From the NCBI RefSeq assembly GCF_008119665.1, contig NZ_CP043046.1, positions 744,001 to 808,000 on the forward strand: a stretch of 64,000 bases of DNA, in the 5' to 3' direction. Below are positions 8,996 through 17,221 of the stretch, in pieces. Under the pieces are notes generated by a model, which was not told the DNA's origin, made no database searches, and worked only from the letters and a program-made list of their open reading frames with translations. The translations under genes and the position numbers were made by a program. Every line of letters starts with the position of its first letter. Position 1 is the first letter of the stretch. This stretch comes from Pigmentiphaga aceris. GTDB lineage: Bacteria; Pseudomonadota; Gammaproteobacteria; Burkholderiales; Burkholderiaceae_B.

Positions 8996-9120
8996 TTGTC
9001 CGATATTGTAGTTTTTTTGCGGATACTACGTAGAGAGGTGTCCGAAATATGTGGTTAGTTTCGGTCATCTTAGCTGCACCTCTTCTCGTTGTCCGAAATT
9101 TGTAGATTTTATCGGACTTC
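8996..9120 (-). promoter_or_regulatory. Three-copy operator-like repeat upstream of the DUF6088 antitoxin
   Basis: Read on the + strand, TTGTCCGATATTGTAG (8996-9011), GTGTCCGAAATATGTGG (9038-9054) and TTGTCCGAAATTTGTAG (9089-9105) are near-identical direct repeats. They are spaced 42 and 51 bases, close to whole helical turns. An inverted half (ATCGGAC, 9111-9117) follows the last. AbiEi-type antitoxins bind repeats in their own promoter, so negative autoregulation is the likely role (inference). Confidence 0.6.
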
Positions 9121-9228
9121 GTTCCTCGGAAAATGAAAGGCAAATTCAGCTGCCGCTAGCCGCCTGAACTGCGCTTGCAGCCAGGCGGATCTACGCTGGA
9201 AGGTCAGAGGATTAAAAAGCCAGGACAC

Positions 9229-10875
9229 TCACTCGGGCACCTCTTCCGAACTGGCCTTGCTGCGGAGCTGGAACTTCTGAATCTTCCCGGTCGCTGTTTT
9301 GGGCAGCGCTTCGAATCGAACTTCGCGCGGGATTTTGTATTTCGCGAGCATCGTTCGGCAGTGGTCGATCAGCGCTTCCGCCGTGACCTCGGCACCGGGG
9401 CGTAACTCGACAAATGCCACTGGCGTCTCTCCCCATTTGGCATCGGGTTTTGCGACCACCGCGCATGCCAGGACCGCGGGATGGCGATACAGCACGTCCT
9501 CGACCTCGATGGAACTGATGTTCTCGCCACCAGAGATGATCACGTCCTTGCTGCGATCACGAATCCTGGCATAACCATCGGGCTCCAGCACCGCCAGGTC
9601 GCCCGTGTGAAACCAGCCGCCCTGAAATGCGGTTTGGGTCGCTGCCTCGTTTTTCAGGTAGCCCTTCATCACGATGTTCCCGCGAAACATGATTTCACCG
9701 ATGGTCTTGCCGTCGGCAGGCACCTCCTGGAGGCTCTCCGGGTCGCGCACTGTCATGCCCTCCTGAAGCGGGTAGCGCACGCCTTGCCGTCCATTCAAGC
9801 GAACTTGCTCACCCAAGCTGGCCTCGTCCCAGGACGGCTTCTGGACGCAGACGGCTGCAGGCCCGTACACCTCGGTCAGCCCGTAGACATGGACGAGTTC
9901 GATGCCGAGGTGCGCCATGCCCTCGATCATCGAGGCAGGTGGTGCAGCGCCCGCCACCATCGCGCGCACCTTGTGCGAGATCCCGAGCCGTTCTTCGCTC
10001 GGCGCTGCGATCAACAGGTTGTGCACGATCGGCGCTGCACTGTAGTAACCCACCTCGTGGTCCCGGATGGCCGCAAAGATCGCCTTGGTCTCTACCTTGC
10101 GCAGGCACACATGCACCCCGCCAAGAAGCGCCACTGTCCAGGGAAAGCACCAGCCGTTGCAGTGAAACATCGGCAGCGTCCACAGATAGCGGGCGAAATG
10201 CGGCATCGTCCAGACCGTGACATTGCAAACCGCGTTCAGGTAGGCCCCGCGATGGTGGGTGACCACGCCCTTCGGATCGCCGGTGGTGCCCGAGGTATAG
10301 CTGATGGCGATGGCATCCCATTCATCCACGGGCCCTTGCAAGCGGGGCATCGGCGGGTGAGCGGCCAGGAGCGCCTCGTACTCGATCTGGCCGACGCATT
10401 CGTGCGGACCGGCATATTCGGGATCGCACACGTCGATCACGACCGGCGCGCGCTTGTAGACCTGCTTGAGCCTGGCCAGTGCTTCCCGCATGACCGGCGC
10501 GAACTCGCTGTCTGTGATCAGCACCTTGGCCTCGCAGTAATTCATCTGCCAGGCCAGCAGGTCCGCATCGAGCCGGGTGTTCAGCGTGTTCAGCACCGCA
10601 TTGATGCCTGGCACCGCGTAGTGTGCTTCGATCATCTCCGGGGTGTTGGCAAGCATGACGCTGACCGTGTCGCCTCGTCCCACGCCCGCTTCGCGCAGTG
10701 CGGTCGCCAGCCGGGCCGATCGGTCTCGGCATTGCGACCACGTGAAGCGGCGGCTGCCGTGCACCACGGCGGGCATGTCCGCGAAAACCTCAGCGCTGCG
10801 TTCGACAAAACTGGTCGGCGAAAGCGGCGCGAAGTTCGCGCTGTTTCGGTCGAGTCCCTGCTCATAGATACTCAT
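9229..10875 (-). CDS. Acyl-CoA synthetase (AMP-forming, fatty-acid type)
   Basis: This 548-aa protein belongs to the adenylate-forming enzyme superfamily: it activates a carboxylic acid with ATP and joins it to CoA. The ATP-binding loop SYTSGTTGDPKG lies near residue 186 and the LPMFHCNGW motif of medium/long-chain acyl-CoA ligases near 230. The adenylation motif YGLTE is near 325, HTGDLA near 422, and the C-terminal catalytic lysine is in PKTATGKIQKF near 530. It starts at an ATG with AGGA six bases upstream and stands alone on the minus strand. The substrate cannot be read from sequence; AlkK-type medium-chain or related ligases are closest by motif. The family is normally core metabolism, unlike its mobile-looking neighbours. 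Confidence 0.88.
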   Translation of the reverse strand: MSIYEQGLDRNSANFAPLSPTSFVERSAEVFADMPAVVHGSRRFTWSQCRDRSARLATALREAGVGRGDTVSVMLANTPEMIEAHYAVPGINAVLNTLNTRLDADLLAWQMNYCEAKVLITDSEFAPVMREALARLKQVYKRAPVVIDVCDPEYAGPHECVGQIEYEALLAAHPPMPRLQGPVDEWDAIAISYTSGTTGDPKGVVTHHRGAYLNAVCNVTVWTMPHFARYLWTLPMFHCNGWCFPWTVALLGGVHVCLRKVETKAIFAAIRDHEVGYYSAAPIVHNLLIAAPSEERLGISHKVRAMVAGAAPPASMIEGMAHLGIELVHVYGLTEVYGPAAVCVQKPSWDEASLGEQVRLNGRQGVRYPLQEGMTVRDPESLQEVPADGKTIGEIMFRGNIVMKGYLKNEAATQTAFQGGWFHTGDLAVLEPDGYARIRDRSKDVIISGGENISSIEVEDVLYRHPAVLACAVVAKPDAKWGETPVAFVELRPGAEVTAEALIDHCRTMLAKYKIPREVRFEALPKTATGKIQKFQLRSKASSEEVPE

Positions 10876-10975
10876 TGCGATTCCTGGTGCGGTCGACGGC
10901 TTCTGGACTTTTTACACTGCGCGTTCGGGCCTTGGGTGCTTGCCATATCTGGCGCAAGCGTAGCCCGTGTCTAAC

Positions 10976-11515
10976 TCAATCGGTGGATTGCTTGGGCCAG
11001 CGATAGCCCAGCACGGATGACCTCGCGTAAAAGTGCTCGCGGACTTCATCCAACTGATTTCCGCCAAGCAGGTAAATGTTCTGCTCGTCATGACGCAGAA
11101 AGAACCCTACGTGACCTTTCCAGCCAGTCGGATCATCGCGCGTTGTTACCACGATGCACCCTGGGATCGGCGCTTCCAGAGGTTCTCCCCAGTTGAGCCA
11201 AGAACGTGCCAGCGCCGAGTTGGTGCCTGGGATCTCTACCTGCGCTAAAACCCAGTTTACGAAAGAAGAACACCATGACGCTTTATCGTCATATCCCGCG
11301 ATGTTCGTGTGATTGTGATATTCCATGACTCGCGGGTTGCTCTGACCTGCGGGGTATGTGCTGACACCGACTTCAGAGAACGCAACGGACATCCACGGCG
11401 CATGATTCACGATCCACTCCACCCATCTGTAAACAGGATGGACAAGACGTTTTCTCAAATCATGTTTGATTGACGAATGTCCGCTTTCGGCTGATGGTAC
11501 CCGCCCACGGCGCAT
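10976..11515 (-). CDS. TIGR02594 family protein (CHAP/NlpC-like putative peptidoglycan hydrolase)
   Basis: Up to 179 aa; the domain begins near MSVAFSEVG, so a start nearer 11400 is also possible. The TIGR02594 pattern is clear: WMSVAFSEVGV, NPRVMEYH, then the catalytic-type cysteine in SWCSSFVNWVL, a small-residue stretch SALARSWLNWG, the histidine in GHVGFFLR, and LLGGNQLDEV. The Cys and His correspond to a papain-like (CHAP/NlpC-P60) cell-wall amidase active site. No signal peptide is visible, which suggests a phage, effector or toxin-delivery context rather than self-exported housekeeping. It lies against the second terminator/tRNA-like scar at 11535. Function is inferred from family only. 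Confidence 0.75.
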   Translation of the reverse strand: MRRGRVPSAESGHSSIKHDLRKRLVHPVYRWVEWIVNHAPWMSVAFSEVGVSTYPAGQSNPRVMEYHNHTNIAGYDDKASWCSSFVNWVLAQVEIPGTNSALARSWLNWGEPLEAPIPGCIVVTTRDDPTGWKGHVGFFLRHDEQNIYLLGGNQLDEVREHFYARSSVLGYRWPKQSTD

Positions 11516-11534
11516 CGTTCCGAGCCCGGGCCAT

Positions 11535-11581
11535 CAGAATTCAACTGAAAAGCTCAGCTTCCGAGCTGGGTTTTTTGCATT
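11535..11581 (+). terminator. Second, diverged copy of the tRNA-Phe downstream terminator
   Basis: The segment starting AGAATTCA and ending TTTTTTGCATTG aligns almost base for base with 8210-8255: same spacer, same loop AGCTTCCGAG, same GCATTG tail. Stem changes are mostly compensated by wobble pairs. The preceding bases (about 11515-11534) contain CCCGGGCCATCA, which could be a decayed acceptor end with CCA. Confidence 0.6.
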
Positions 11582-11690
11582 GTGCGTCGAGCATGAGCGC
11601 TAGCCTGATTGACTACCCGTCATCACTTCAGGGTGACCAGCCATTGTTCTTCGGGGTGAGCTGCACAACCTTTGCCTGCCCACCCTAATA

Positions 11691-11742
11691 TCCAAATGGA
11701 ATTTATCCGCCTGACAGGTTACTGACATGCTCCAGTCACCTT
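11691..11742 (+). promoter_or_regulatory. Conserved upstream box of the first DUF4214 repeat protein
   Basis: TCCAAATGGA starts 67 bases before the start codon and is followed by a GGTTACTnAC segment and TGCTCCAGTCA. The same block, 66 bases before the start, precedes the paralogue at 17222. Conservation of noncoding bases suggests a shared promoter or 5' leader. I cannot name the factor. Confidence 0.5.
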
Positions 11743-11757
11743 CCGCGGAGCACTTCC

Positions 11758-14433
11758 ATGGACGAGTCAATCGCCGCCCACCACGCCACCATTGCCAGGC
11801 TTTACGCGGTGTTGCTCGACCGTGCGCCAGATGCATCCGGGATGAGGTTCTGGGCAACCGCAGCCAGTAACGGCGCGAGCATCACCGACATCATTGCAGG
11901 CATGATGGGAGGCGCGGAGGCGAGTGCGATGTATCCGCCCGGACAGTCCGCGGTCGATTTTGTTTCGACGGTCTATCGGGTTTTGTTCGACCGCGAGCCG
12001 GACCCATCGGGGGTGGCGTTCTGGGCCAATGCCTTGTCCGCGCAGGGAGCACCAAGCGCTGCCGCAAATGCCTGGGTAATACAGCAAATTCTTGAAATAT
12101 CCAGCCAGCCGCTGGGGCCGCGTCCAGATGGCATGAGCGAGAGCGCCTATGTGCAGACGCTTGCTGATCGTGCCATTCTGACGAACAAGGCCGAGGCGGG
12201 CGTGTACTTCGCCACGGTCTTGGGTAGCGACAATATTGCGTTGGCGCGCAGCATGCTTGCTGCGGTGACTGCGGATGCGGCATCGGTGCAGCGCGCCATG
12301 GATGTCGCAGCGGGTTTGTCGCCGGTCCAGCCGCCTGATCCTCAACCCGTTCAGCCTGCCGTACCTGCCATCACCAGTGCCGACAGCGTGTCGGTCATCC
12401 AGCAGAAGTTTGCTGGCTATGCGGGCACGAATGCACAGGTCGACGCCGCCGGGTTGACCGCTGCTCAGTGGAACGAAGTGGCCGCAGCCATCGGCAAGGT
12501 GGGCAGCAGCGGCATCACCGGCAACATGGTGTTGACCAACGCGGTGACGGGCGGCGATGCGCTGGCGCTGTTGGCCAAGTATTCGGGGACGACCGCGCAA
12601 CTGGACGCCCGCCCGCATGATCTGGCCAACTTGCTGGTGCTGGCGGCGGATTCGCGTGTGCAAGGCCTGGCGAATATCACGCTGAACCTGCGCCACCAGG
12701 ACGTCACCGAGACCGTGACCACCACCTTGCTTGCGCGCGCAGTCAATGCCGTGGTCAATGCAACCGGGGCGTCGACTGCAGAGCTTCGGGTATTGGGTGA
12801 CTCGTTAAGCAAACTGGCTGATGGTGGCATCGTCGGTACCGTGGGAATCAACGAGAGCTTGAACGAGTCCCAGATCCTCACGCTGTTGGGCGTCAAGCTT
12901 AACGCCACCGCGCAGATTGTCGCGAATGTCACCAACGTCGTCGTGCCCGGGCTGAAGGCGCTGGTCTTGAAGGCCGAGCAATTGGCGGGCGGTGTGGTGA
13001 CGGGGAGGTTGCAGTTGAACTCACAGCTGAGCGCCAGCGAGATCGGCACGCTGATCGACAAGTTTGGCGGCACCCTAATCGCAGCGGTTGCCACCGGCAT
13101 GGATGCCGAGTCCGTCGCGAAGATGGCCCCCGCATTTGCAAAATTCTTCGCCAACGGCATCACTGGAGACTTGGTGATGGGGGGCGACTTGCCCATCGGC
13201 CAGGTCACGGGTCTGTTGTCGAAATACGGCGGCAACCAGGCCACAATCACAGCGCCGGCCTACACCATCGCAGAGTTGGACGGGCTTGCCAGTCATGCAG
13301 GTGTGCAGCTCCTCGTGTCCCCGACCGTGAAAATCCCGGCCGTGGACAATGACACGGCTGGTCGGCTCGGCCGCATTCTGGGCAAGAGCCAGGACGCCAG
13401 CGCCATCATCGAAAATGGTGTCGGTGACAGCAGGGTCCAGACCGTCTTGCTGGCCAATCTTGACAAGATCGCCGCCAATGGCTTGACGGGCACCTTCACG
13501 CTGACCAGCGCGTTGACGGACGCCCAACTGACGAGCTTGTTGGGCAAGACAGCGGTTGCGGCCACGGTGACGGTTGATGTGGGCGGGATGAACACTGCAC
13601 AACTCGATGTCGTGAAAGCGCATCTGGACAAGGCCGACATCATCACTGGCCTGACGGTTGCTGCCAGTTCGCCCTTGCTGACCGACGTGACCAGTTTCAC
13701 ATCCCTGCTGGGCAAGGCCAGCGGCGCTGCGATCGACCTGCAAGGTGCGTCGCAGTCCTTGGTCGATGTCGTGATGGGCAAGTTGCCGAACTTCGTCAAT
13801 GACGGTTTGCACAATGCCAACCTGACGCTGAGCGCGGCCACCTGGCAGCAGCTCGACGCGGCAGCGCTGAGCGCCAAGCTGACCAGCAACGCGGTGGTCA
13901 AGGTGCAAGGGACCTCGGGTGCCGACAATCTCGATTTCTCGCAGATGACACGACCGTTTACGGTCGAGGGCGGGGCGGGGGCCGATCAGATCCGGCTGGG
14001 TGGTGGCAATGCCACGGTATTGCTGGGTGGGCGCTCGGACAACAAGGCGGCGGATTTCAGTTCGAATACGGCACCGCCGCTTGGGATCGACAGCATTCTT
14101 GGCGTTCACAACGGTATCAAACTGCAGTTGTCGACCGCGATGGGGGCCTATGTCGATGAGTTGGCGCTGCAGCCCAACGCACAGATAAATAGGGACTCGG
14201 GGACGCTCACCTCAAACGTTGAGATTTCGTTCAATCAGCTTTATTGGGCTGCGAACGCACTAGGTGCACCGGCAACGACCGATAGCGAGGTGGTCTTACG
14301 GGTCATTGACTACATCGACGCTAACAACGTGACGCATAGCTACATCTTCGTCAATGACGGTACGCCAGGTATCGACGGGAATGACTTCGTTGTGCATGTC
14401 GTTGGCACCGGGACCATCACCGTGGCGATGTGA
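11758..14433 (+). CDS. DUF4214 surface/secreted repeat protein (891 aa)
   Basis: Two DUF4214 units lie at residues 1-120 (LLDRAPDASGMRFWA and LFDREPDPSGVAFWA). They are followed by a spacer and then roughly ten tandem units of about 53-60 aa. A unit reads like GITG-MVLT-DALALLAKYSG-A-LDA, alternating beta-strand and helix predictions, over about 205-720. A short glycine/aspartate patch (GGAGADQIRLGGG) near 740 resembles a single RTX-like turn, and a C-terminal domain ends IDGNDFVVHVVGTGTITV. There is no N-terminal signal peptide, which fits type I secretion via a C-terminal signal (inference). GGAG is seven bases upstream of the ATG. It is paralogous along its full length to the protein at 17222. 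Its role is unknown; a cell-surface or matrix protein is most likely. Confidence 0.75.
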   Translation: MDESIAAHHATIARLYAVLLDRAPDASGMRFWATAASNGASITDIIAGMMGGAEASAMYPPGQSAVDFVSTVYRVLFDREPDPSGVAFWANALSAQGAPSAAANAWVIQQILEISSQPLGPRPDGMSESAYVQTLADRAILTNKAEAGVYFATVLGSDNIALARSMLAAVTADAASVQRAMDVAAGLSPVQPPDPQPVQPAVPAITSADSVSVIQQKFAGYAGTNAQVDAAGLTAAQWNEVAAAIGKVGSSGITGNMVLTNAVTGGDALALLAKYSGTTAQLDARPHDLANLLVLAADSRVQGLANITLNLRHQDVTETVTTTLLARAVNAVVNATGASTAELRVLGDSLSKLADGGIVGTVGINESLNESQILTLLGVKLNATAQIVANVTNVVVPGLKALVLKAEQLAGGVVTGRLQLNSQLSASEIGTLIDKFGGTLIAAVATGMDAESVAKMAPAFAKFFANGITGDLVMGGDLPIGQVTGLLSKYGGNQATITAPAYTIAELDGLASHAGVQLLVSPTVKIPAVDNDTAGRLGRILGKSQDASAIIENGVGDSRVQTVLLANLDKIAANGLTGTFTLTSALTDAQLTSLLGKTAVAATVTVDVGGMNTAQLDVVKAHLDKADIITGLTVAASSPLLTDVTSFTSLLGKASGAAIDLQGASQSLVDVVMGKLPNFVNDGLHNANLTLSAATWQQLDAAALSAKLTSNAVVKVQGTSGADNLDFSQMTRPFTVEGGAGADQIRLGGGNATVLLGGRSDNKAADFSSNTAPPLGIDSILGVHNGIKLQLSTAMGAYVDELALQPNAQINRDSGTLTSNVEISFNQLYWAANALGAPATTDSEVVLRVIDYIDANNVTHSYIFVNDGTPGIDGNDFVVHVVGTGTITVAM

Positions 14434-14562
14434 GCGTCAGCTTGGACGCGGTTTTGGCCCGCCTGTGAGCCATTGGTTGCGGCCCGCCGCGAGATCGGCA
14501 CCCCGCCACTGCTTGAATGAGGCCTGCCCGAGGACTTCATGGATGGATGCGGTGGAGGTCGG

Positions 14563-15219
14563 CTACGCGTCGATCTCCCACCGCGGCACCACGCCGAATT
14601 CGACTGGTGCCGCCATCATGAATCCGGCTGCTCGCGACTCGGCATCTTCTTGCGCCAGCAGCGCGGGCACCATCTGAGGGCGTGCCTTGGGACCGGATTT
14701 GAACGGGCGCTGTGACACCTCTTCTTGTGCCGGTGTCAGCATGGCTTCTGTGTGCGCAGCAGGCAGCGCTGGCGTGCTGCGCACCAAGCTGGCGCGCACG
14801 AAAACCGACAGGGCATCGTCTGCTTTGCTTAGATGCGACAGGTCAGCGTAGCTTTCCAGATGCGTCGCCGCCACAAAATCGGCAAACGATGCATATTCAA
14901 TACTGCTGGTGTCGCTGTCATGCCAGACTTGAGCCACGCCTTCACGTCCATCAGCAAGCTTCACCAGGCAATACGCATCACCTGCGCCTGATTCCGCGAA
15001 TGGGAAAAAACGGTTGCCATGTTGCGCGGCCGGATTCAGCCATTCTTCCATGGTTTGCTGGGCGGACGCTGGTGAGATCCATTCAAAATCGTAGACCGGT
15101 GCCATGGCCCGGATATCGTCACTGTTTGTCATCCCCGCGCCATACCAGGCGGCCAGTGTATCGGGCAGTGTGAAACCGGCTTGGCGGGCGATATCGGTGA
15201 AGGTGTTCAGCAGCGTCAA
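14563..15219 (-). CDS. SMI1/KNR4 (SUKH) family protein
   Basis: This 218-aa protein has a SUKH-type beginning (LPDTLAAWYGAGMTNSDDI), a central W-containing strand (FFPFAESGAGDAYCLV), and the SIEYASFADFVAA motif near residue 110, followed by a less conserved tail. SUKH proteins are frequent immunity proteins for contact-dependent or type VI/VII toxins but also occur as general regulators. No toxin lies beside it. It is convergent with the DUF4214 gene, 129 bp away. Immunity to an external toxin is speculation. Confidence 0.7.
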   Translation of the reverse strand: MTLLNTFTDIARQAGFTLPDTLAAWYGAGMTNSDDIRAMAPVYDFEWISPASAQQTMEEWLNPAAQHGNRFFPFAESGAGDAYCLVKLADGREGVAQVWHDSDTSSIEYASFADFVAATHLESYADLSHLSKADDALSVFVRASLVRSTPALPAAHTEAMLTPAQEEVSQRPFKSGPKARPQMVPALLAQEDAESRAAGFMMAAPVEFGVVPRWEIDA

Positions 15220-15379
15220 ACGAGTCTCCGAAAAGGGCCGTGCCGCATTCTATCGAGCGTGCATGGTTCGTCACTGGGCAGCGAGACGCTGAAATCGTCA
15301 AGAGTCGTTACCTCGGCAGCGTGAAGCATGCGGGCTACCGTGCAAGAATCGACCCCCCGATACTTCTTCTGGTGGTTTC

Positions 15380-15643
15380 ATGGACCCTCAGTCTGACGAC
15401 GATCTGGTCATTACGCCCATCCCGGCTCTGAGCCTGATTCTGCTGAATCTGGAAAAGCAGAAAGGCAGTCCGTTGACCGAGGATGAAGTCGTGGCGGCCC
15501 GCGATTCGGCGGTCTGCATGACCGTGTCGCGCAAGGTGCACGATGCCATGCAGGAGTCACGCGGTTATCGTGATCTGGATCTGGAAAACGTCTGGGAAGA
15601 CTGGTTGGGTTTTCGGGCGTGGATGGCGCAAGCCGAGCAGTGA
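15380..15643 (+). CDS. Small conserved-looking hypothetical protein (87 aa)
   Basis: An acidic 87-aa protein (MDPQSDDDL...) ending FRAWMAQAEQ, with no signal peptide or membrane helix. It contains a stretch resembling a small helical domain (LTEDEVVAARDSAVCMTVS). It lies 34 bp upstream of the histidine-phosphatase gene on the same strand and is probably co-transcribed. I do not recognise the family. Codon use matches the neighbours, supporting a real gene. Confidence 0.6.
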   Translation: MDPQSDDDLVITPIPALSLILLNLEKQKGSPLTEDEVVAARDSAVCMTVSRKVHDAMQESRGYRDLDLENVWEDWLGFRAWMAQAEQ

Positions 15644-15677
15644 TTCTTGTCTTTTCTCTTATTTTTTGAAGGTCAGC

Positions 15678-16352
15678 ATGTCAGTTATCCACCTCGTCCG
15701 CCACGGTGAAAGCGAAGCGAATGCTGGCCTTGCTACCGATGACCCGGCGCTGATTGCGCTGACCGATACTGGCCGTCGCCAGGCCCGCGATCTGGCCGAG
15801 TGGTTCAGTGTGCAGCCTAACGCGGTGATGTCCTCGCATTACGAGCGCGCCAAAGACACCGCGCAGCCTTACGCCGAACGCTGGCAACTGCCCATTTCCC
15901 AGGATGCCATGCTGCACGAGTGCGTGACCTTGTCACCGCGCATCGTGGGCGGCACCGATGCCGCCGCGCGCAAACCGCTGGTCGACGCCTACTGGTCGGC
16001 TGCCGATCCGCTGATGCGCCACGGTGATGACTCAGAGTCGTTTGCGGAATTTGCCGCGCGGGTGGAAGACTTCCGGCAGCGGCTCGATACTGTGGCCGAT
16101 GGCACGGTGATCTTTGGTCACGGCCTGTGGTTCGCGATGCTGCTATGGCAGTTGCAGGGCTTCACTTACGCCGATTCGCTGGCGATGTGTGCCTTCCGTC
16201 GTTGGCAAGTTGCGCTGCCAATGCCGAACTGCGGCGTGTATCGCCTGACTGGCAGTGGTGCCGACTGGGCGATTCGTTTCGACGATGCCTTGTATCGCCG
16301 CTTGCATCACGGTCAGACGCCGGTGGAAACGGATGTGATGGGCGGGGCGTGA
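15678..16352 (+). CDS. Histidine phosphatase family (phosphoglycerate-mutase-like) protein
   Basis: This 224-aa protein has the branch-1 signature LVRHGESEAN at residues 6-15 (phospho-accepting His), the second arginine in SSHYERAKDTA near 57, the acid region around LMRHGDDSESF near 118, and the second catalytic histidine in VIFGHGLW near 148. The true ATG at 15678 is supported by GAAGG six bases upstream; a longer open frame upstream overlaps the preceding gene. Enzymes of this family dephosphorylate small metabolites or phosphoproteins; the substrate cannot be deduced. Confidence 0.85.
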   Translation: MSVIHLVRHGESEANAGLATDDPALIALTDTGRRQARDLAEWFSVQPNAVMSSHYERAKDTAQPYAERWQLPISQDAMLHECVTLSPRIVGGTDAAARKPLVDAYWSAADPLMRHGDDSESFAEFAARVEDFRQRLDTVADGTVIFGHGLWFAMLLWQLQGFTYADSLAMCAFRRWQVALPMPNCGVYRLTGSGADWAIRFDDALYRRLHHGQTPVETDVMGGA

Positions 16353-16371
16353 AACCTGAGCGCGCAGATGC

Positions 16372-16992
16372 TTACGCGCCATTACTCAGGCGCTGTTTGC
16401 TCAGGGCGTGATAGATCAGCAAAGATGCATGCGCGTCATTGGCCGCATATTGCAGCTGTTGCGGCGTCAGCGTCTTGGCAGCCCAATTCGATGTCGTGGT
16501 CTTCTTCGACTTAGGCAGGCGTTGCCCCAGCACGATGGCCACGGCGGTCTTCAGGCCCACGGCGTCCTTGTAGCCTAGCGCGCGCAGCATGAAAGACACG
16601 TCGATTGTCTTGCCCAGTTGCAGGCCGAACTTGCGCAGCAGGCCGGGCCGGTCTGACGCGATGCCGACACCCACCTTGATGATCTCGTCGGACTCGATCA
16701 CCACACGCAGAAAATCTTCCAGCCCCGGGGTGCTGGCCTGCACGATGAAGGCGTGATCGCGGGTGGCGAACTGCACCAGGTCCGGCCCGGTTTGCAGTTC
16801 ACCCGTGACGAAAGTCGGCTTGCTCTCGGTATCAAAACCGATATGCGTGGCCGCCCGCAATTCGCGTTCGGCGAATTCAAGCTGGCTGGCGCTTTTCAAC
16901 AGATGAATATTGCCTGGCGGCAGCGCCCGATAGACGGGCAGCGCGGCGATCTGTTCGCGGGTAGGGCGGGCGAGCGGTGGGGGTCGTTGCAT
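16372..16992 (-). CDS. 3'-5' exonuclease domain protein (RNase D-like DEDDy)
   Basis: This 206-aa protein is essentially one DEDD exonuclease domain. It has exo I IGFDTESKP near residue 50, exo II FLRVVIESDEIIKVGVG near 95-110 (containing the helix-Asp region), and exo III YAANDAHASLLIYHAL near 180-195 with the DEDDy tyrosine. No HRDC domain is present, so it is shorter than RNase D itself. The start at 16992 fits the domain boundary, though the frame runs further upstream. It is convergent with the phosphatase gene, 19 bp apart. Its likely role is 3' trimming of RNA or DNA; being 4.7 kb from the RNA-repair locus may be coincidence. Confidence 0.82.
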   Translation of the reverse strand: MQRPPPLARPTREQIAALPVYRALPPGNIHLLKSASQLEFAERELRAATHIGFDTESKPTFVTGELQTGPDLVQFATRDHAFIVQASTPGLEDFLRVVIESDEIIKVGVGIASDRPGLLRKFGLQLGKTIDVSFMLRALGYKDAVGLKTAVAIVLGQRLPKSKKTTTSNWAAKTLTPQQLQYAANDAHASLLIYHALSKQRLSNGA

Positions 16993-17155
16993 GGAGGGGA
17001 GTATGCACCAGCAGGGCGTTTCCGACTTCATCGGCTCGGTGACCGACAAGATCATCGCCGACGCACGCGAATAACCGCTGCATCGCCGCATACACGGAAA
17101 TACGGTCCGCCGCCAGGCATCGCCGTTCTCCAAACCTTTGATAGCCGGCCAATTG

Positions 17156-17207
17156 TCCAAATGGAACTTATCGCGTTGAGCGGTTACTCACTTGCTCCAG
17201 TCATCCT
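17156..17207 (+). promoter_or_regulatory. Conserved upstream box of the second DUF4214 repeat protein
   Basis: TCCAAATGGA at 17156-17165, then CGGTTACTCAC and TTGCTCCAGTCA, match the box at 11691-11742 in order and distance to the start codon (66 versus 67). Unlike the first copy, no GGAG precedes the ATG, so the two genes may be translated at different rates. Confidence 0.5.
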
Positions 17208-17221
17208 TCTCGGCGCATACC

